Of a stretch of DNA of 64,000 bases, positions 20,201 through 28,784 are shown in pieces. Both the position numbers and the translations under genes were made by a program. The notes beneath the pieces are model-generated. The model made no database searches. It was given only the letters and a program-made list of their open reading frames with translations, and was not told the DNA's origin. Source of the stretch: Verrucomicrobiota bacterium (GTDB lineage: Bacteria > Verrucomicrobiota > Verrucomicrobiia > Limisphaerales > DSYF01); assembly GCA_025457615.1 (NCBI GenBank), contig JALOTZ010000008.1, forward strand, positions 1 to 64,000. Reading direction: 5' to 3'. Position 1 is the first letter of the stretch. The number at the start of each line of letters is the position of its first letter.

Positions 20201-20528
20201 CTTCCAGGATGACGAGCGCCCCGCCGTCTTCCTGCTCAGCCTGCGCGCGGCCGGGACCGGATTGAACCTGACCGCGTCGAGCTATGTGGTGCTTTACGAT
20301 CCCTGGTGGAACCCCGCCGTGGAAGCCCAGGCTATCGACCGCTCCCATCGCATCGGCCAGACGCAAACCGTCAACGCCTACCGGCTCATCGCACCCGGCA
20401 CCGTCGAGGAGAAAATCTGGGAACTGCAACAGCAGAAGGCGCAGACCATCGCCGACGTGCTCGGGGAGGAAGGTTTCGCGCGCAGCCTCTCCGCCACCGA
20501 CCTCGAATACCTGTTCGCCGAAGATTGA
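17262..20528 (+). CDS. SNF2-family helicase (HepA/RapA-like)
   Basis: ILADDMGLGKTLQTLTWLAW, ILDEAQFIKNP, LTGTPLENRLLDLWSI, LLSLRAAGTGLNLTASSYVVLYDPWWNPAVEAQAIDRSHRIGQ. Confidence 0.95.
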   Translation: MARGSLRNGTAKRPSGTSKYDAHNKVLSSAYGALADLRRELSDSKGAVVEREELLKTFSTCPDSQRAWLLLEDYFEKLWLSRKDFPDDDWWPRVLKASGEERLEELAFVFIRAKRSIPTELLAHANYDRFAQVQEAEREDQLVKRLETWMLPKQALHLDVPKASLRVRCEAQPDPDRPGRHRLAVQFHLTRQRTGERPRSVAELIDLSTRAAHERELFPPADWDFIEWITVTYKGRPDTAETFLLPDADLFTWLARWGHTERLEQMDSGQALQFHGHLAELVPHLENHDKVLSFTHCLKLPDGGRESLDSVQFFTLQPPLALVGNAFYVLRNAPSPEVLEHWAVTPSVPVSKLSHRLLGHLRRNHAKDGFNWDKLCTIHVAKPQFQFELLDDLVHLRLTARSTADDSVWIWQGHEWVLDRPAKRESEKPEILDDPRLEPAVQWLKKLDWFSPEPGLWTGDATENFLGALAEAWGEKPRQADYLGNAAFQRLFLQPRQLKPKVIVKGSGIDWLSVSAEWEAEGMRLSKKDLERLAAATSRFVKLPHAGWVELDTGAVQEAHETMAEIGVDGLAPMAQKVGLEQVVHLDQAGLERFGASPQAQALRERLKEFQGVPDTHLPDSVTAQLRPYQKAGFDFLCHLTRMKLGGILADDMGLGKTLQTLTWLAWLQGKFKKRPKPSLVICPASVLHNWRREAEKFAPTLKVLVLESGAARHNLRGQIPEHDLIVTNYAILRRDLEELGKFSFRAVILDEAQFIKNPGAQVTQSVKQVNSEYRLALTGTPLENRLLDLWSIADFIQPGYLGSQEHFAETYEPKGEGAEGAQRIARKRLSAKLRPLLLRRLKKHVAKDLPDRIEERMDCPLGEDQRKLYLAELRRSREQVMKAVETQGLAKSKMHVLAALTRLRQVCCHPRLVGNDSPSGKTDTLFELLDPLISEGQKVLVFSQFVQMLELLEKECRTREISTHILTGATKDRQQVVQSFQDDERPAVFLLSLRAAGTGLNLTASSYVVLYDPWWNPAVEAQAIDRSHRIGQTQTVNAYRLIAPGTVEEKIWELQQQKAQTIADVLGEEGFARSLSATDLEYLFAED

Positions 20529-20559
20529 GGCCCCAGGCGAATTCGCTCCCGGCTGGCTG

Positions 20560-21606
20560 ATGCAGCTCCACTTTGAACCACTCGATCTTCGCTTGCGGGA
20601 TGGCTGGTCCACGGCGCGCACACGCAACAGCCAGGTCGCGCGTGTGGTCATGGTAACCCTGACGGCCGAGGACGGAGCCGTCGGCTCGGGTGAAGCGGCG
20701 CCCATCTCGCGCTACGGCGAATCGAATGAATCCGTGCTCGCCTTCCTGGGGCGTATCGACCCCACGCGCCTGGATCCAACGGCTCCGGACCGGGCCAGGG
20801 ATTACCTGGATTCCGTGGCGGCCGGACAGTCCGCCGCCAAGAGTTCGATCCTCTGCGCCCTCTGGGATCTGGCCGCGCAACGAAAGCGCCAGCCCTTGCA
20901 TGATTTCCTGGGCCTGGGTTTTCGCGAACACCATCACACCACCTCGTTCAGCATCGGCATCGACACCGCGGCAAACATCGAGCGCAAGGTGAAAGCCGCC
21001 GCCGACTTTCCCGTCCTGAAAATCAAGCTCGGGGCCGACCACGACCGGGACATCCTCGCGGCGGTGCGGGCGGCGGCACCCGACAAGCCGCTGCGGGTGG
21101 ACGCCAATGAGGGCTGGCGGACGCGCGGACTGGCACTGGACCGGATCGAGCATCTGGCGGCCGACGGCCGGATTCAGTTTGTGGAGCAGCCGATGCCGGC
21201 CAACGCTGCCCCGGAAGATCTCCGTTGGCTCAAGGAGCGATCCCCGTTGCCACTGTTTGCTGATGAATCGTTCCACACGGCCGCCGACCTGGCGTCCTGC
21301 CAGGAGGCGTTTCACGGGGTGAACGTCAAACTCGCCAAGACAGCGGGGATTCCCGGCGCCTTGGGAGCCCTGAAGGCCGCGCGCGCCGCCGGATTGATGA
21401 CCATGGTGGGTTGCATGGTGGAAAGCAGTGTCGGCATCACCGCCGCGGCCCACCTTGCCGAACTCGCCGATTACCTGGACCTGGACGGAAACCTTCTGAT
21501 CGAGAACGACCCGTTCGCCGGCGTGCAGGTGGTGCGCGGCCGGCTGTCCTTTGCCTCGGCGCGGCCGCGGAGTGGATTGAGGGTGTGGCGGCGGGACTCC
21601 ACCTGA
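20560..21606 (+). CDS. Dipeptide epimerase-like enolase superfamily enzyme
   Basis: LKIKLG (KxK), LRVDANEGW, FVEQPM, LFADESFHTAADL, VNVKLAKTAGIPGAL. Confidence 0.88.
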   Translation: MQLHFEPLDLRLRDGWSTARTRNSQVARVVMVTLTAEDGAVGSGEAAPISRYGESNESVLAFLGRIDPTRLDPTAPDRARDYLDSVAAGQSAAKSSILCALWDLAAQRKRQPLHDFLGLGFREHHHTTSFSIGIDTAANIERKVKAAADFPVLKIKLGADHDRDILAAVRAAAPDKPLRVDANEGWRTRGLALDRIEHLAADGRIQFVEQPMPANAAPEDLRWLKERSPLPLFADESFHTAADLASCQEAFHGVNVKLAKTAGIPGALGALKAARAAGLMTMVGCMVESSVGITAAAHLAELADYLDLDGNLLIENDPFAGVQVVRGRLSFASARPRSGLRVWRRDST

Positions 21607-21661
21607 GCCGGATTCGCGGACGGGATTCTTGGGGAACGCCCCCGGGCGGAATGCGCGTTGG

Positions 21662-23110
21662 TCAGGCTGCGGCCTTGGCCGCTTCCAGATCGCTGCGGCG
21701 CTGGGCCATGCTCTTGAAGAACTCGTAGCCCTCGCGCAGGCGGCGGACGCAGACGTCCTTGTCCTCGAGCATGGTGCGGATGATCCGCAGGATCGGTTTC
21801 GGACGCAGGTAATAGCGGTGGTAGAAGCGTTCGACCGATTCGAAGATCTCTTCCTTGCTGAGGCCGGGGTATTCGAGGGTGCTTTGCTGGAGCCCGTCGC
21901 TTTCCACCAGGTCGGTCTTGTCTTTCTTGACGAACCAACCATTGAGCCTGGCCTGCTCGTAGAGCTCAGTGCCGGGATACGGCGCCGCCAGGGAGACCTG
22001 CAGACTGAACACGTCCAGCTCCTGGGCGAAGCGGATGGTTTGCTCGATGGTTTCCCTGGTTTCCACGGGCAGCCCGAGGATGAAGGTGCCGTGGATGACC
22101 ACCCCGGCCTGATGACAGGCCTTGGTGAAACGCCGCATCTCGTCGGTGGTCACGCCCTTCTTGATCCGCGTGAGGATATCGTCATTGCCGCTCTCGTAGC
22201 CGACGAGGAACAGGCGCAGCCCGTTGTCCTTGAAACTCTGGATGGTGTCGTAATCGAGGTTGGCCCGGCTGTTGCAGGACCAGTGCACCCCGAGCGGACC
22301 CAGCTTGCGGGCGATCTCGCGGGCCCGCGGCAGGTTGGCCGTGAACGTGTCGTCGTCGAAAAAGAACTCCCGCACCTGCGGAAAGAGCCGCTTCATGTAG
22401 GCCATCTCGTCGGCCACATTCTGGGGCGAGCGGACCCGGTACTTGTGTCCGCCGATGGTCTGCGGCCAGAGACAGAAGCTGCACTGGGCCGGGCAGCCGC
22501 GCCCGGTGTACATGCTGATGTAAGGATGCAGCAGGTAACCGATGAAATACTTTTCGATCTCGAGATCCCGCTTGTAAACGTCTGCCACCCAGGGCAGCCG
22601 GTCCATGTCCGCGATCAACTCCCGCTCCGGGTTGTGTTGGATCCGGCCGTTGGCATCCTTGTAGGACAAGCCGGCGATCGAGGACAAGGCCCGGCCTTCA
22701 GCCACCTCCTGGCAGGTGAAATCGAATTCCTTGCGCCCCACCCAATCAATGGCCGGCGAAGCCTTCAGGGTTTCCGTGGGCAACACCATGGCGTGAGCGC
22801 CCACAAACCCGATGGTCGTGGCCGGCTTCTGCGCCTTGATGGCTTCCGCCACCTTGCAGTCGTTCTTCAGCGAAGGCGTGGAGGTGTTGATGATGACGTG
22901 ATCGTAGTCCCGGGCAATGCGGAGGCATTGCTCGACCCCGATGTGGTGCGGGGGGCAATCGAGGAGCCTGGATCCGGGCACCAGGGCGGCTGGCTGCGCC
23001 AGCCAGGTCGGATACCAGTAGCTGGTGACTTCCCGGCGAGCCTGATACCGCGCGCCGGCGCCGCCGTCAAAGCCGTCGAAGGAGGGTGGGGATAGAAACA
23101 GTGCGCTCAT
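21662..23110 (-). CDS. hpnJ: B12-binding-domain radical SAM protein, HpnJ-like
   Basis: GRGCPAQCSFCLWPQTIGGHKYRVRSPQNVADEM and preceding cobalamin-binding-like domain match the HpnJ pattern. Confidence 0.8.
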   Translation of the reverse strand: MSALFLSPPSFDGFDGGAGARYQARREVTSYWYPTWLAQPAALVPGSRLLDCPPHHIGVEQCLRIARDYDHVIINTSTPSLKNDCKVAEAIKAQKPATTIGFVGAHAMVLPTETLKASPAIDWVGRKEFDFTCQEVAEGRALSSIAGLSYKDANGRIQHNPERELIADMDRLPWVADVYKRDLEIEKYFIGYLLHPYISMYTGRGCPAQCSFCLWPQTIGGHKYRVRSPQNVADEMAYMKRLFPQVREFFFDDDTFTANLPRAREIARKLGPLGVHWSCNSRANLDYDTIQSFKDNGLRLFLVGYESGNDDILTRIKKGVTTDEMRRFTKACHQAGVVIHGTFILGLPVETRETIEQTIRFAQELDVFSLQVSLAAPYPGTELYEQARLNGWFVKKDKTDLVESDGLQQSTLEYPGLSKEEIFESVERFYHRYYLRPKPILRIIRTMLEDKDVCVRRLREGYEFFKSMAQRRSDLEAAKAAA

Positions 23111-23253
23111 GAAAAAGGGTGGTTTGGAATCAGGGACCGGTCATCGGGCTCTGGCAGTTCAGCGGCTCTTGCGCCCGTGCCGTTCGAGCCAGCAGTGCGG
23201 CTCCCACGATGCGTCGTGGGGTGTTTCCGGGCCCGGGAAAACAGTCCACTGGG

Positions 23254-24684
23254 TCACCTGCCATGGTTCGACTCTGCAATCTTGGCCAGCAAGGCGTCCC
23301 GTTCGGAGGGGTCCCCGTTCCCGCCGCAAAAGCTCCCCACGTGGTCCCCGGCCCCGCCCTCCCTGCGGACGTAAGCACCCTGCGCCCCGGGGGCGGGGGA
23401 GTTGATGGCAGCCTTGGCTTCGGCCAGATGCCCCTTGCTGATGCTGGCGCCGTTGAAAGCACGCTTCTCCAGTTCCTGGGAGTACGGAACGGGGGCCGGC
23501 CGGGGCCAGAAGTTGTATTTGAAATTCTTCCAGTTGTCGCCGGCCTGGTAATTGGTGCCCAGCGCCCCACTGGGATCGTAACCGCAGTGCACCATGCAGT
23601 TCTCGCAACGTGGGTCGCGGGCCACGCCGTTCACCACCCCGTACCTGTCCCAGTCCACCTTGTCCAGCATCTCCTGGTAACCGGCGTAGTGCCCGTCGGT
23701 CATCAGGTAACAGGGCGCCTTCCAACCCCGGATGTTGTAGGTGGGGATCGCCCAGGCGGTGCAGGTCAGGTCGCGTTGGCCAGCCAGGAATTCCTGATAG
23801 ACCGGGGTGCCGAAGATGGTGAAGAGGCGGCCCCACTCCCGGATCCGCGCGAACTTCTTGATGGTCATCGCGCGGGTCAGGAAAAAGTCCTCCGGCTGCT
23901 TGCCCAGGCGCCTGACCATGTCCTTCTTGGCGGCGTCATAATCGTAGCCGGGAGAGACCGTATGGCCATCCACATTCAACGAACTGAGGAATCTGAACAT
24001 GTCCTCGAGCTCGGCCACGTCCGTCTCCTTGTACACCGTGGTGTTCGTGGCCACCTGGAATCCGAGGATCTTGGCCATGCGGATGGCAGCGATGCATTCC
24101 TTGAACACACCCTCGCGCTCGACGATCAGGTCGTGCGTGTACTCCAGGCCATCCACGTGAACGTTCCAGTAGAGCCACTGGCTGGGGCGGATGACGGTCT
24201 TGCGCCTGGCGTCGGCGCTCGCATTGCGGATGGCGTCGGCTTCCTTGTCCGAAATGAGGGCGTCCGAGAGCAGGCGTTTCAGGCGGGACTCATGGGACGG
24301 ATTGGCGGGATCATGGATTGCGGCCAGATATTCGCGCATCTTCTTGCGCATGAACACGCCGTTGGTGCAGATGTAGATGATGCGTCCCTGCTGGCGCAGG
24401 CCGTCCACCAGCTCCTCGATCTTCGGATAGATCAGCGGTTCCCCGCCGCAAATGGAGACCATGGGGGCGTCGCAGTCGCGGGCGGCCTGCAGACAATCCT
24501 CCAGGGGCACCATGTCCTTGAGGTTCGTGGAGTATTCGCGGATGCGGCCGCAGCCGGTGCAGGTGAGGTTGCAGGTGTGAAGCGGTTCCAACTGCAACAC
24601 CATGGCGAACCGCGGGGTGCGTGCCAGCTTGTGATGAATAATGTGCCGGGCAATCTTGACCGACAGGGCCAATGGAAAGCGCAT
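23254..24684 (-). CDS. hpnH: HpnH-like radical SAM protein (adenosyl-hopene transferase family)
   Basis: HTCNLTCTGCGRIREYS, ICGGEPLIYPKIEELVDGL, TPVYQEFLAGQRDLTCTAWAIPTYNIRGWKAPCYLMTDGHYAGYQEMLDKVDWDRYG, CENCMVHCGYDPSGAL. Confidence 0.85.
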   Translation of the reverse strand: MRFPLALSVKIARHIIHHKLARTPRFAMVLQLEPLHTCNLTCTGCGRIREYSTNLKDMVPLEDCLQAARDCDAPMVSICGGEPLIYPKIEELVDGLRQQGRIIYICTNGVFMRKKMREYLAAIHDPANPSHESRLKRLLSDALISDKEADAIRNASADARRKTVIRPSQWLYWNVHVDGLEYTHDLIVEREGVFKECIAAIRMAKILGFQVATNTTVYKETDVAELEDMFRFLSSLNVDGHTVSPGYDYDAAKKDMVRRLGKQPEDFFLTRAMTIKKFARIREWGRLFTIFGTPVYQEFLAGQRDLTCTAWAIPTYNIRGWKAPCYLMTDGHYAGYQEMLDKVDWDRYGVVNGVARDPRCENCMVHCGYDPSGALGTNYQAGDNWKNFKYNFWPRPAPVPYSQELEKRAFNGASISKGHLAEAKAAINSPAPGAQGAYVRREGGAGDHVGSFCGGNGDPSERDALLAKIAESNHGR

Positions 24685-24688
24685 GACG

Positions 24689-24874
24689 TTAGTTCAGGAA
24701 GGCCAGTTCCGGCGTCACGGGGACCCCGTTGGTTTCACACGGGGTGGACGGTGAACGCCCGGGCGTGGTTGAGCCGAAGCCCGGCAGCAGGAATGTGGCA
24801 GGAGAAACGCTGCCCGAGGTGTTGACTCCGCTGCACCCGCAGCAAAGGATCAGGGCAGCCAACGCCGCAAGCAT
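24689..24874 (-). CDS. Small putative lipoprotein
   Basis: MLAALAALILCCGCSGVNTSGSVSPATFLLPGFGSTTPG...; hydrophobic leader then Cys. GTG start at 24898 also possible. Just upstream of hpnH on the same strand. Confidence 0.5.
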   Translation of the reverse strand: MLAALAALILCCGCSGVNTSGSVSPATFLLPGFGSTTPGRSPSTPCETNGVPVTPELAFLN

Positions 24875-24919
24875 GGCCAACTGGGTGTTTAAGTTCACCA
24901 ATGCGAGACTATAGATGAG

Positions 24920-25720
24920 ATGATACCTCACGCAACCCAGAAATCCTGGCTCGCCGTCAGCCTCCGGGCGTGCTGGCTGGCTTGTGGAGCCCTCTGGGTG
25001 GCGGGCTTTGTTCTGGCCGCCGATCCGCCCCCACCTGATCAGGCAGCCCAAGCCGCCTATCAGGACGCCCGGAAGAGGGTTCAGCAGGCCACCGGGGATC
25101 CCGCCGCGGCGTGGCGGCTTGGCCGGGCCTGCTTTGACTGGGCGGAGTATGCCACCAACGACGCCGGCCGGGCCGAACGGGCGCGGGAGGGTATCCGGGC
25201 TTGCGAACAGGCGGTTGCCCTGAATCCCGACCTCGCCCCGGCTCACTATTACCTTGCCATGAATCAGGGGCAGCTAGCCCGCACCATGAGCGTGGGCGCC
25301 CTCCATCTCGTCCAACAGATGGAGACGCACTTCCTGAAGGCCCGGGAGCTGGATGCCCAGTTCGATGAGGCAGGCCCAGACCGAAACCTGGGCCTGCTCT
25401 ACCTGCAAGCCCCGGGGTGGCCGGTCTGTGTGGGCAGCCGTTCCAAGGCCAGGGCACACCTGAGCAAGGCGGTCAAACTGGCGCCAGACTATCCCGAGAA
25501 TCGTTTGAACCTGATGGAGGCCCATGTTCGATGGAAGGACAATCGGGCTGTGCGGCAGGAGCTGGAGGCGTGGGATGCCCACGTGGACGCGGCGCGAGGC
25601 CGATTCTCCGGAGACCGATGGCACTGGGATTGGCTGACGTGGGAGCAGAGGCTGGAGGCCGTGAAGCAGCGCCTCCGGGATTCGGCCACGCCGCATCAGA
25701 CGCACAAGCAAAGGGGTTAA
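24920..25720 (+). CDS. TPR-like exported protein (TatT-like)
   Basis: Signal peptide, TPR-like repeats (REGIRACEQAVALNPDLAPAHYYLAMNQGQLAR; KAVKLAPDYPENRLNLMEAHVRW). Confidence 0.6.
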   Translation: MIPHATQKSWLAVSLRACWLACGALWVAGFVLAADPPPPDQAAQAAYQDARKRVQQATGDPAAAWRLGRACFDWAEYATNDAGRAERAREGIRACEQAVALNPDLAPAHYYLAMNQGQLARTMSVGALHLVQQMETHFLKARELDAQFDEAGPDRNLGLLYLQAPGWPVCVGSRSKARAHLSKAVKLAPDYPENRLNLMEAHVRWKDNRAVRQELEAWDAHVDAARGRFSGDRWHWDWLTWEQRLEAVKQRLRDSATPHQTHKQRG

Positions 25721-25726
25721 CCCTGC

Positions 25727-26599
25727 TCAGAGCACGGCAATGGCTGTCCAGTTCGTTGCGCCAAGGCGGGCCAGCACCATCTCCCGAAGAGACTCCGCCG
25801 ACGCCAGTGAACCGGCCAGGGCAAAGGTGGTTGAACCACTGCCCGACATGAGCGCCGCTGCGGCCCCATGTTCCAGGAGCGCTTCCTTGAGCACCGCCAA
25901 GACGGGATATTTATGAAAAACGGGGGCCTCGAAAGAATTGAAGAATGCGCTGCCTGTCGCACTCAGCCCTCCCGATCGCAGTCGCTGGATCAGGTCCGTG
26001 GCTCTTCCCGGCCTTCCCTTCAGGGATTCCGGATGCTCGGCAAGTTGACCGTAGGCCCACGGTGTGGAGATGCCGAACCTGGGCCGAACCAGCAGGACAG
26101 CGCAGCCCCGCAAGGATTCAAAAGGCTCGAGGGGCTGGATGCGTTCCCCCCGTCCGGTTCCCAGCGCCGGCCCACGCTGAAGAAAGAACGGCACGTCCGA
26201 GCCCAGGGTCGCGGCCAGATCGTTGAGTTGAACGCCAGAAAGGGGGTGCCCGAACAACTGGTTCAACCCCAGCAAAGTGACTGCGGCGTTTGCGCTCCCT
26301 CCCCCCAGGCCGGCCGCCATCGGGAGCCGCTTGTCCAGGCGGATCCGGACGCCATCCCGAACCCGAGCAGCCTCCCGGAATGCAGAGGCAGCCCGATGAA
26401 CCAGGTTGGAGCCGTCCACCGGCAGCGCAGGCTCGGAACAGGTGAGCGCAATACCGCTCCCGCCCCTTTGGAATCGCAGACCGTCGTGCAGAGGCAGCGG
26501 TTGGATCACCGTCTCCAATTCGTGAAACCCGTCCGCCCTCCGGCCGAGGATGTTCAGGAGCAGATTAACCTTGCAGGGTGAATTCAGCTCGATCGTCAT
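25727..26599 (-). CDS. ispE: 4-(cytidine 5'-diphospho)-2-C-methyl-D-erythritol kinase
   Basis: CKVNLLLNILGRRADGFHELETVIQPL, RLPMAAGLGGGSANAAVTLLGLN, LGSDVPFFL, ALMSGSGSTTFAL. Confidence 0.95.
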   Translation of the reverse strand: MTIELNSPCKVNLLLNILGRRADGFHELETVIQPLPLHDGLRFQRGGSGIALTCSEPALPVDGSNLVHRAASAFREAARVRDGVRIRLDKRLPMAAGLGGGSANAAVTLLGLNQLFGHPLSGVQLNDLAATLGSDVPFFLQRGPALGTGRGERIQPLEPFESLRGCAVLLVRPRFGISTPWAYGQLAEHPESLKGRPGRATDLIQRLRSGGLSATGSAFFNSFEAPVFHKYPVLAVLKEALLEHGAAAALMSGSGSTTFALAGSLASAESLREMVLARLGATNWTAIAVL

Positions 26600-26642
26600 G
26601 GGGCAATAGCTGGACAGGATGGACCGGTCGCAAAACGACAAC

Positions 26643-26661
26643 GCGCCGACACAGTCGGCGC
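26643..26661 (-). terminator. GC-rich hairpin between the TIGR04073-like gene and ispE
   Basis: Perfect GCGCCGAC-ACA-GTCGGCGC; on the - strand followed by GTTGTCGTTTTG. Confidence 0.45.
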
Positions 26662-26692
26662 GAGCGAGAGCAGCAACTGATGCGGGGAACGG

Positions 26693-27139
26693 TCAGTGGA
26701 CCTGCTCGTAAATGTGAAAGCGGCTGCCCGGGACGATCGGCAGCACATCTCCCCCGCTGTAGCCCAAGGAGGTATCCGTGGCAAAATTCTGGTCGGCCGC
26801 CAGATTGGGCCGATAACTGTCCGGATACACCGGGTTGGGCGCCAGGTAGTTGGTCCAGACCGGCTCGTACGAAGGGATGGGGAAGGTGACGATCTCGTAA
26901 ACGCCCAGCCCGGTCCGCGCCAGGGTCCGGTTCAAGCCGCTGATGAAACCGCGGGTGTAGCCTTCCTCCGGGGAGTAAAAGACAGCGGTCTGTTCAACAC
27001 TGCGACGGCACTCGCCCCAGCGAACAATCTCCCCCAAGTTGGCCATGCCGCGACCAAGTTTCTTCTCGGGACCCGCACAACCTGTGGCGAGCAGAGCGAG
27101 GGTGACGACCGACATCATGAGGATCAGTGACTTTAGCAT
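26693..27139 (-). CDS. TIGR04073-family exosortase-system-associated lipoprotein
   Basis: LLATGCAGPEKKLGRGMANLGEIVRWGECRRSVEQ...GFISGLNRTLARTGLGVYEIVTFPIPSYEPVW; family recalled from knowledge. Confidence 0.7.
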   Translation of the reverse strand: MLKSLILMMSVVTLALLATGCAGPEKKLGRGMANLGEIVRWGECRRSVEQTAVFYSPEEGYTRGFISGLNRTLARTGLGVYEIVTFPIPSYEPVWTNYLAPNPVYPDSYRPNLAADQNFATDTSLGYSGGDVLPIVPGSRFHIYEQVH

Positions 27140-27215
27140 AGGTTTGCTCGAAGAATTTGATCGCAGGTTAACCGCCGTGCTTTGGATGTAAAGTCGCATT
27201 TGGCAGCCCCATCGC

Positions 27216-27275
27216 GCTTCCGGCCCGTGGCGGGCCGGAAGCAGGACGACCACCGGGGCCTGAACTCGGCCCCGG
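27216..27275. repeat. Two adjacent perfect hairpins in the intergenic region
   Basis: GCTTCCGGCCCG-TGG-CGGGCCGGAAGC (27216-27242) and CCGGGGCC-TGAACTC-GGCCCCGG (27253-27275). Confidence 0.6.
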
Positions 27276-27293
27276 CGGACGCGGAGAACAACC

Positions 27294-27965
27294 TCAAGAC
27301 TTGGGTGCGGCTGCCGGTGCGGCCGCCGGTCCCTTCGAGGACATCTTCGCGGCCAGATCATGAATGTCTTTCGCCGCCTCCTGCAGCGCCGAGCGAAGAT
27401 CCTCGCCATGGGCGATGGCCTTCTTGGTGGTTCCTTTGATTGAATTGAGACCCCCCTGCGTCAAGTCCAGGTTCAGGACCTGTTGAACGTCCTTGAGGTC
27501 AGACAGGAACGGGTCAAAGGCCTCCTTGGACTTCTTGAGGCTCTGTGCGACCTCCTCGAACGCACTGGAAACCTCCGCCCGCCGCGCTTCGCTGGTCTTG
27601 CGCAAGTCCGGATTGGTGATGTTGGTCATCCCGGCGTCCCATTTGGCGAAATAGTCGTCAGCACGCTTCTTCATCTCCGCCGCCTTCTTGTCCACACTTT
27701 CGGAGAGGGAGTCGAGTTTCTTGGTTTCGCGCGTGAACGCCTTGTACTGCGGCACCAGATCCGGAGCCGGATTGTAAACAAGGTTGCTGAGCGAGCTCAG
27801 CGTCAGCTCGGTCTGCGCTACGATGGCTTCCACCTCGCGGCCCGTCTTGTCCATTCCTTTGGAGGCGTCTCCTCCCTTGGAATAGCCGGTGGCAGCACAG
27901 GCCGTCATGACAAATGCAAGTGATACGACCGATCCCAGCATGATTCCTTGAGCGATGTTTTTCAT
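27294..27965 (-). CDS. DUF2959-like lipoprotein
   Basis: MKNIAQGIMLGSVVSLAFVMTACAATGYSKGGDASKGMDKTGREVEAIV...; coiled-coil rich. Confidence 0.6.
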   Translation of the reverse strand: MKNIAQGIMLGSVVSLAFVMTACAATGYSKGGDASKGMDKTGREVEAIVAQTELTLSSLSNLVYNPAPDLVPQYKAFTRETKKLDSLSESVDKKAAEMKKRADDYFAKWDAGMTNITNPDLRKTSEARRAEVSSAFEEVAQSLKKSKEAFDPFLSDLKDVQQVLNLDLTQGGLNSIKGTTKKAIAHGEDLRSALQEAAKDIHDLAAKMSSKGPAAAPAAAPKS

Positions 27966-28112
27966 ATCGTTGATTGAGTTTTGTTTGGTGTCTTCGGGTC
28001 GATTTGCACGGAAGACCCGTTTCGTTTGCCAAGACAAGGGAATGCGCAAGGCGCAGATTGTCAATGGCATTCCGAGATGAAGATCGGGGGCGGGCCGGAC
28101 TGGTCGGCTCCA

Positions 28113-28628
28113 TCAGCGTCCAGCAGACGCCGGCGAGGCGCCCTTCGCGTCCAGCCGCGCCTTCACCTCATCCAGGATCCGCTGATAGCTCTTGGCGCTG
28201 ACCATCATGATCCGTGTCTCATCCTCCAAGACCGACTGACCCGCATCCCGCACGGAGAAGACGTCGCAACGCAGGAAGAAGGTCTCCGGACTCAGCTCCT
28301 GCAAATCGACCTTGGCACGAATGACCACCCCGGAGCTTCCGAAGGAACCGTACTTGATCTGTTCTCCCTTGGTGGCCGGTCTTTCAAAGATCATCCGATC
28401 CGTTTCCGAACGAGCCAATACGAACCCGTTATCGTTAAAAGCATCGCGTACCGTTGGAGCAACGTCGGCAACCCCATGACCTTTAATGGTCACGGCAGCA
28501 TGGCTGGCGCTCCCAGAGGAGGTGGAGGAACAAGCGGTCAAGAGGCCAAGGACCAAGGCCAAAGCCAGTGGCAGTGCAAGGACCGACCTTCGACGCGATT
28601 CAGTCAACCCAAGATCAAGCGGACGCAT
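28113..28628 (-). CDS. Putative lipoprotein
   Basis: ALPLALALVLGLLTACSSTSSG lipobox-like leader. Confidence 0.6.
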   Translation of the reverse strand: MRPLDLGLTESRRRSVLALPLALALVLGLLTACSSTSSGSASHAAVTIKGHGVADVAPTVRDAFNDNGFVLARSETDRMIFERPATKGEQIKYGSFGSSGVVIRAKVDLQELSPETFFLRCDVFSVRDAGQSVLEDETRIMMVSAKSYQRILDEVKARLDAKGASPASAGR

Positions 28629-28784
28629 GTGGACAGTATTCGGCACGCGGGGTCCGATGGCTAGACTTAACCCTCAGATTCTTGGGCGCCTTGATGTCCT
28701 GGATCAAAGCGCGGGATTGTGGACAGGACGCCGCAATGGATATGCTGTCCAAGGTCGGCCGAAATCCGGCCGGACTTGCGAACC

